Of a DNA stretch of 9,172 nucleotides, positions 8,479-9,172 are shown piece after piece. Source of the stretch: Candidatus Geohydrothermomicrobium daggyaiense (GTDB lineage Bacteria; Actinomycetota; Geothermincolia; Fen-727; JACVIW01). The position numbers were made by a program, and so were the translations under genes. Position 1 is the first letter of the stretch; the number at the start of each line of letters is the position of its first letter. The notes below the pieces were generated by a model, which worked only from the letters and a program-made list of their open reading frames with translations, was not told where the DNA came from and did no database searches. The stretch spans positions 1 to 9,172 of the forward strand of contig JACVIW010000079.1 in the NCBI GenBank assembly GCA_015711695.1, written 5' to 3'.

Positions 8479-8499
8479 ACTGTATTTCGTAATAGTTCA
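8479..8499 (+). repeat. Imperfect direct repeat, copy 1
   Basis: The 21 nt beginning ACTGTATTTCG and ending AATAGTTCA match copy 2 (8556-8576) at 18 of 21 positions. The repeat period is 77 nt. GGA follows in both copies, with one extra A in copy 2. Confidence 0.6.
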
Positions 8500-8555
8500 G
8501 GAATTCAATAAGCAAACTTCGGTTCTAGCGTCTATCTCCGGCTAACACCTTCGAA

Positions 8556-8576
8556 ACTGCATTTTGAAATAGTTCA
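8556..8576 (+). repeat. Imperfect direct repeat, copy 2
   Basis: Begins ACTGCATTTTG and ends AATAGTTCA; 18 of 21 positions match copy 1 at 8479. The pair could be sites for a DNA-binding protein, or end sequences left by nested or decayed small transposons. Confidence 0.6.
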
Positions 8577-8655
8577 AGGATTTAAAAGGTGGCGGGTGAT
8601 ACTAAGACTTGGTTATGCTTGAGCGCGAATCAAGGCAGATTTTGCCTGAATGGCT

Positions 8656-8700
8656 GGAAAAAGTTTTTATAATAATTTTTTACAAACAAACCTTTTTTAA
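8656..8700. other. A/T-rich tract upstream of the tRNA promoter
   Basis: Runs of A and T (AAAAAG, TTTTTATAATAATTTTTT, CCTTTTTTAAA) dominate these 45 nt. The T runs could end transcripts arriving from the left, and the tract could bend DNA near the tRNA promoter. It ends about 43 nt before the -35 box, too far for a classical UP element. A perfect TATAAT at 8668-8673 has no partner -35 at normal spacing. Confidence 0.35.
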
Positions 8701-8705
8701 ACCGG

Positions 8706-8715
8706 GTTGCGCAAC
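8706..8715. promoter_or_regulatory. Perfect 10-bp palindrome, possible operator
   Basis: GTTGCGCAAC is fully self-complementary. AACC at 8700-8703 and GGTT at 8719-8722 form outer arms with slightly unequal spacing. It lies 27 nt upstream of the proposed -35 box, a position that would suit an activator or architectural protein. No protein can be named. Confidence 0.25.
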
Positions 8716-8742
8716 TGTGGTTAGCACTTTTATTATTTAGCG

Positions 8743-8771
8743 TTGAGCACTTGCAAAAAATTTGCTACGCT
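8743..8771 (+). promoter_or_regulatory. Predicted sigma-70 promoter of the tRNA-tuf operon
   Basis: TTGAGC (8743-8748) and TACGCT (8766-8771) are separated by 17 nt. They match the consensus at TTGA and at the three most conserved -10 positions (T, A and final T). Predicted transcription starts near 8778-8780, about 40 nt before the first tRNA and at the foot of a hairpin. TTGCAA (8751) with TATAAA (8771) has only 14 nt between boxes and is less likely. Confidence 0.5.
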
Positions 8772-8779
8772 ATAAACGA

Positions 8780-8804
8780 GCCGTGGCGGTTTTAAAGCCA
8801 CGGC
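8780..8804 (+). other. GC-rich hairpin at the 5' end of the tRNA transcript leader
   Basis: GCCGTGGC (8780-8787) pairs perfectly with GCCACGGC (8797-8804) around the loop GGTTTTAAA. On the + strand it is followed by GAAAAATTC, with no T run, so it is not an intrinsic terminator in the direction of the operon. If transcription starts near 8778, the stem caps the primary transcript just ahead of tRNA-Thr. That could protect the 5' end or help processing (inference). Confidence 0.55.
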
Positions 8805-8819
8805 GAAAAATTCAGGCGA

Positions 8820-8895
8820 GCCCGGTTAGCTCAGCTGGTAGAGCACATCCATGGTAAGGATGGGGTCGACAGTTCGAATCTGTCACCGGGCTCCA
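8820..8895 (+). tRNA. tRNA-Thr (anticodon GGT)
   Basis: A complete cloverleaf of 76 nt including encoded CCA. Acceptor stem GCCCGGT (8820-8826) pairs fully with ACCGGGC (8885-8891); the discriminator is T8892 and CCA is at 8893-8895. The D stem is GCTC/GAGC. The anticodon stem is CATCC/GGATG with loop ATGGTAA, giving anticodon GGT (8853-8855), which reads ACC and ACU. The T arm is GACAG-TTCGAAT-CTGTC. The variable loop is 5 nt. It heads a probable operon with tRNA-Met and tuf, as tRNA-Thr does before tufB in many bacteria. Confidence 0.97.
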
Positions 8896-8941
8896 TCAAT
8901 GAGATCTGCGGAAAGCAATTTTATTATTCATATTTCCGTAA

Positions 8942-9016
8942 GGCGGTGTAGCTCAGCGGTAGAGCACACGGTTCATACCCGTGGGGTCACAGGTTCGAAT
9001 CCTGTCACCGCTACCA
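8942..9016 (+). tRNA. tRNA-Met, elongator (anticodon CAT)
   Basis: A 75-nt cloverleaf with encoded CCA (9014-9016). Acceptor stem GGCGGTG (8942-8948) pairs with CACCGCT (9006-9012), the first pair being G-U. The D stem is GCTC/GAGC. The anticodon stem is CACGG/CCGTG with loop TTCATAC, giving anticodon CAT (8974-8976). The T arm is ACAGG-TTCGAAT-CCTGT. The initiator type is unlikely, since the anticodon stem lacks three consecutive G-C pairs and the first acceptor pair is not the unpaired C-A type. A lysidine-modified tRNA-Ile(CAT) cannot be fully excluded. It lies 46 nt after tRNA-Thr and 68 nt before tuf. Confidence 0.95.
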
Positions 9017-9036
9017 TTGTTGGAACTGAATCGTTA

Positions 9037-9062
9037 GACTGGCCGGTGGTCCCAATCCAGTC
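9037..9062 (+). other. Possible hairpin in the tRNA-tuf spacer
   Basis: GACTGG (9037-9042) pairs with CCAGTC (9057-9062) around a 14-nt loop, between the tRNA-Met 3' end and the tuf ribosome binding site. It could mark the cut that separates tRNA from mRNA or shield the new 5' end; the stem is short. Confidence 0.3.
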
Positions 9063-9072
9063 CGGGTGATTC

Positions 9073-9079
9073 AAGGAGG
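9073..9079 (+). promoter_or_regulatory. Ribosome binding site of tuf
   Basis: AAGGAGG, 5 nt before ATG 9085, is a full match to the anti-SD core, as expected for a very highly expressed gene. Confidence 0.85.
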
Positions 9080-9084
9080 CACGA

Positions 9085-9172
9085 ATGGCCAAGCAGAAGT
9101 TCGAAAGGACAAAACCTCACGTTAACGTGGGCACAATAGGTCACGTTGACCACGGTAAGACAATGCTTACGG
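9085..9172 (+). CDS. tuf: Elongation factor Tu, N-terminal 29 codons; continues past window
   Basis: EF-Tu is the GTPase that carries aminoacyl-tRNA to the ribosome. The visible N-terminus MAKQKFERTKPHVNVGTIGH is the standard bacterial one, followed by the P-loop GHVDHGKT (19-26), including the Lys that binds phosphate and the Thr that binds Mg. Residue 27 reads Met (ATG 9163-9165), where most EF-Tu proteins have Thr (GKTTLT). The strong ribosome binding site and the position behind two tRNA genes fit co-transcription with them. By analogy with other genomes, rpmG, tRNA-Trp, secE and nusG may follow to the right, but none is in view. Confidence 0.97.
   Translation, partial: MAKQKFERTKPHVNVGTIGHVDHGKTMLT

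Larger units (their letters stand above)
8317..8655. other. Gene-free stretch with imperfect repeats
   Basis: Open frames exist on both strands here (for example a minus-strand frame at 8260-8469), but none has a ribosome binding site or a recognisable product. The stretch holds the two direct repeats listed separately, and two small dyads with the same 5-bp arms, AGGCA/TGCCT, at 8347-8358 and 8633-8647. It may be the tail of the decayed region. Confidence 0.4.

Noticed and set aside
8668..8673. Perfect TATAAT
   Set aside because: No -35 hexamer at 15-19 nt; the nearest candidate, TTGCCT at 8642, is 20 nt away. It lies in an A/T-rich run where the match is likely by chance.
8820..9016. tRNA genes as phage or island attachment sites
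   Set aside because: No copy of either tRNA 3' end is visible elsewhere in the window and there is no integrase gene.
8851..9069. 72-codon + strand open frame
   Set aside because: It runs through both tRNA genes, so it is a shadow of their structure and not a protein gene.
1..9172. CRISPR array or tandem repeat array
   Set aside because: No regularly spaced identical repeats were found; the 8479/8556 pair is only two imperfect copies.

Overview
The window is bacterial DNA with two unrelated parts: an accessory gene cluster of anti-phage type (1-6889) and the start of a core tRNA-tRNA-tuf translation operon (about 8743-9172). A stretch of about 1.85 kb with no intact gene separates them. Strong Shine-Dalgarno sequences, tRNA genes that encode their own CCA ends, and a bacterial EF-Tu N-terminus point to a bacterium. 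The tRNA-Thr / tRNA-Met / tuf order resembles the tufB-type locus of many bacteria. I cannot name the phylum from the sequence.

Region 1 (1-6889, + strand) holds three tightly packed genes. (a) The 3' part of a large SNF2-type helicase gene runs in from the left edge and ends in a DUF3883 (NOV_C) domain with the residues of a PD-(D/E)XK nuclease fold. (b) A complete DUF1156 / COG1743 amino-methyltransferase follows, with a zinc ribbon between its SAM-binding and DPPY motifs. (c) A complete DUF499 / COG1483 P-loop ATPase is last. Genes a and b overlap by ATGA; b and c are separated by 14 nt that hold a near-perfect ribosome binding site. The trio matches the helicase-methylase-ATPase defence architecture (called Hma in PADLOC). 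Its first two genes also resemble the drmD-drmMI pair of class 1 DISARM. The inferred division of labour is host DNA marking by the methyltransferase, with ATP-driven surveillance or processing of unmarked DNA by the helicase(-nuclease) and the DUF499 ATPase.

Region 2 (6890-8742) is AT-richer and has no intact gene. On the + strand it contains protein-like runs broken by stops and frame changes (7066-7251, 7423-7804, 7858-8316), read here as remnants of one or more lost genes. There is also a pair of imperfect 21-nt direct repeats (8479, 8556) with a related inverted copy near 7815, possibly traces of a mobile element.

Region 3 (8743-9172) begins with a plausible sigma-70 promoter and a GC-rich hairpin at the predicted 5' end of the transcript. 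It continues with tRNA-Thr(GGT), tRNA-Met(CAT), a short leader with a possible hairpin, a strong ribosome binding site and the first 29 codons of tuf. The codon after the EF-Tu P-loop reads Met where Thr is usual.
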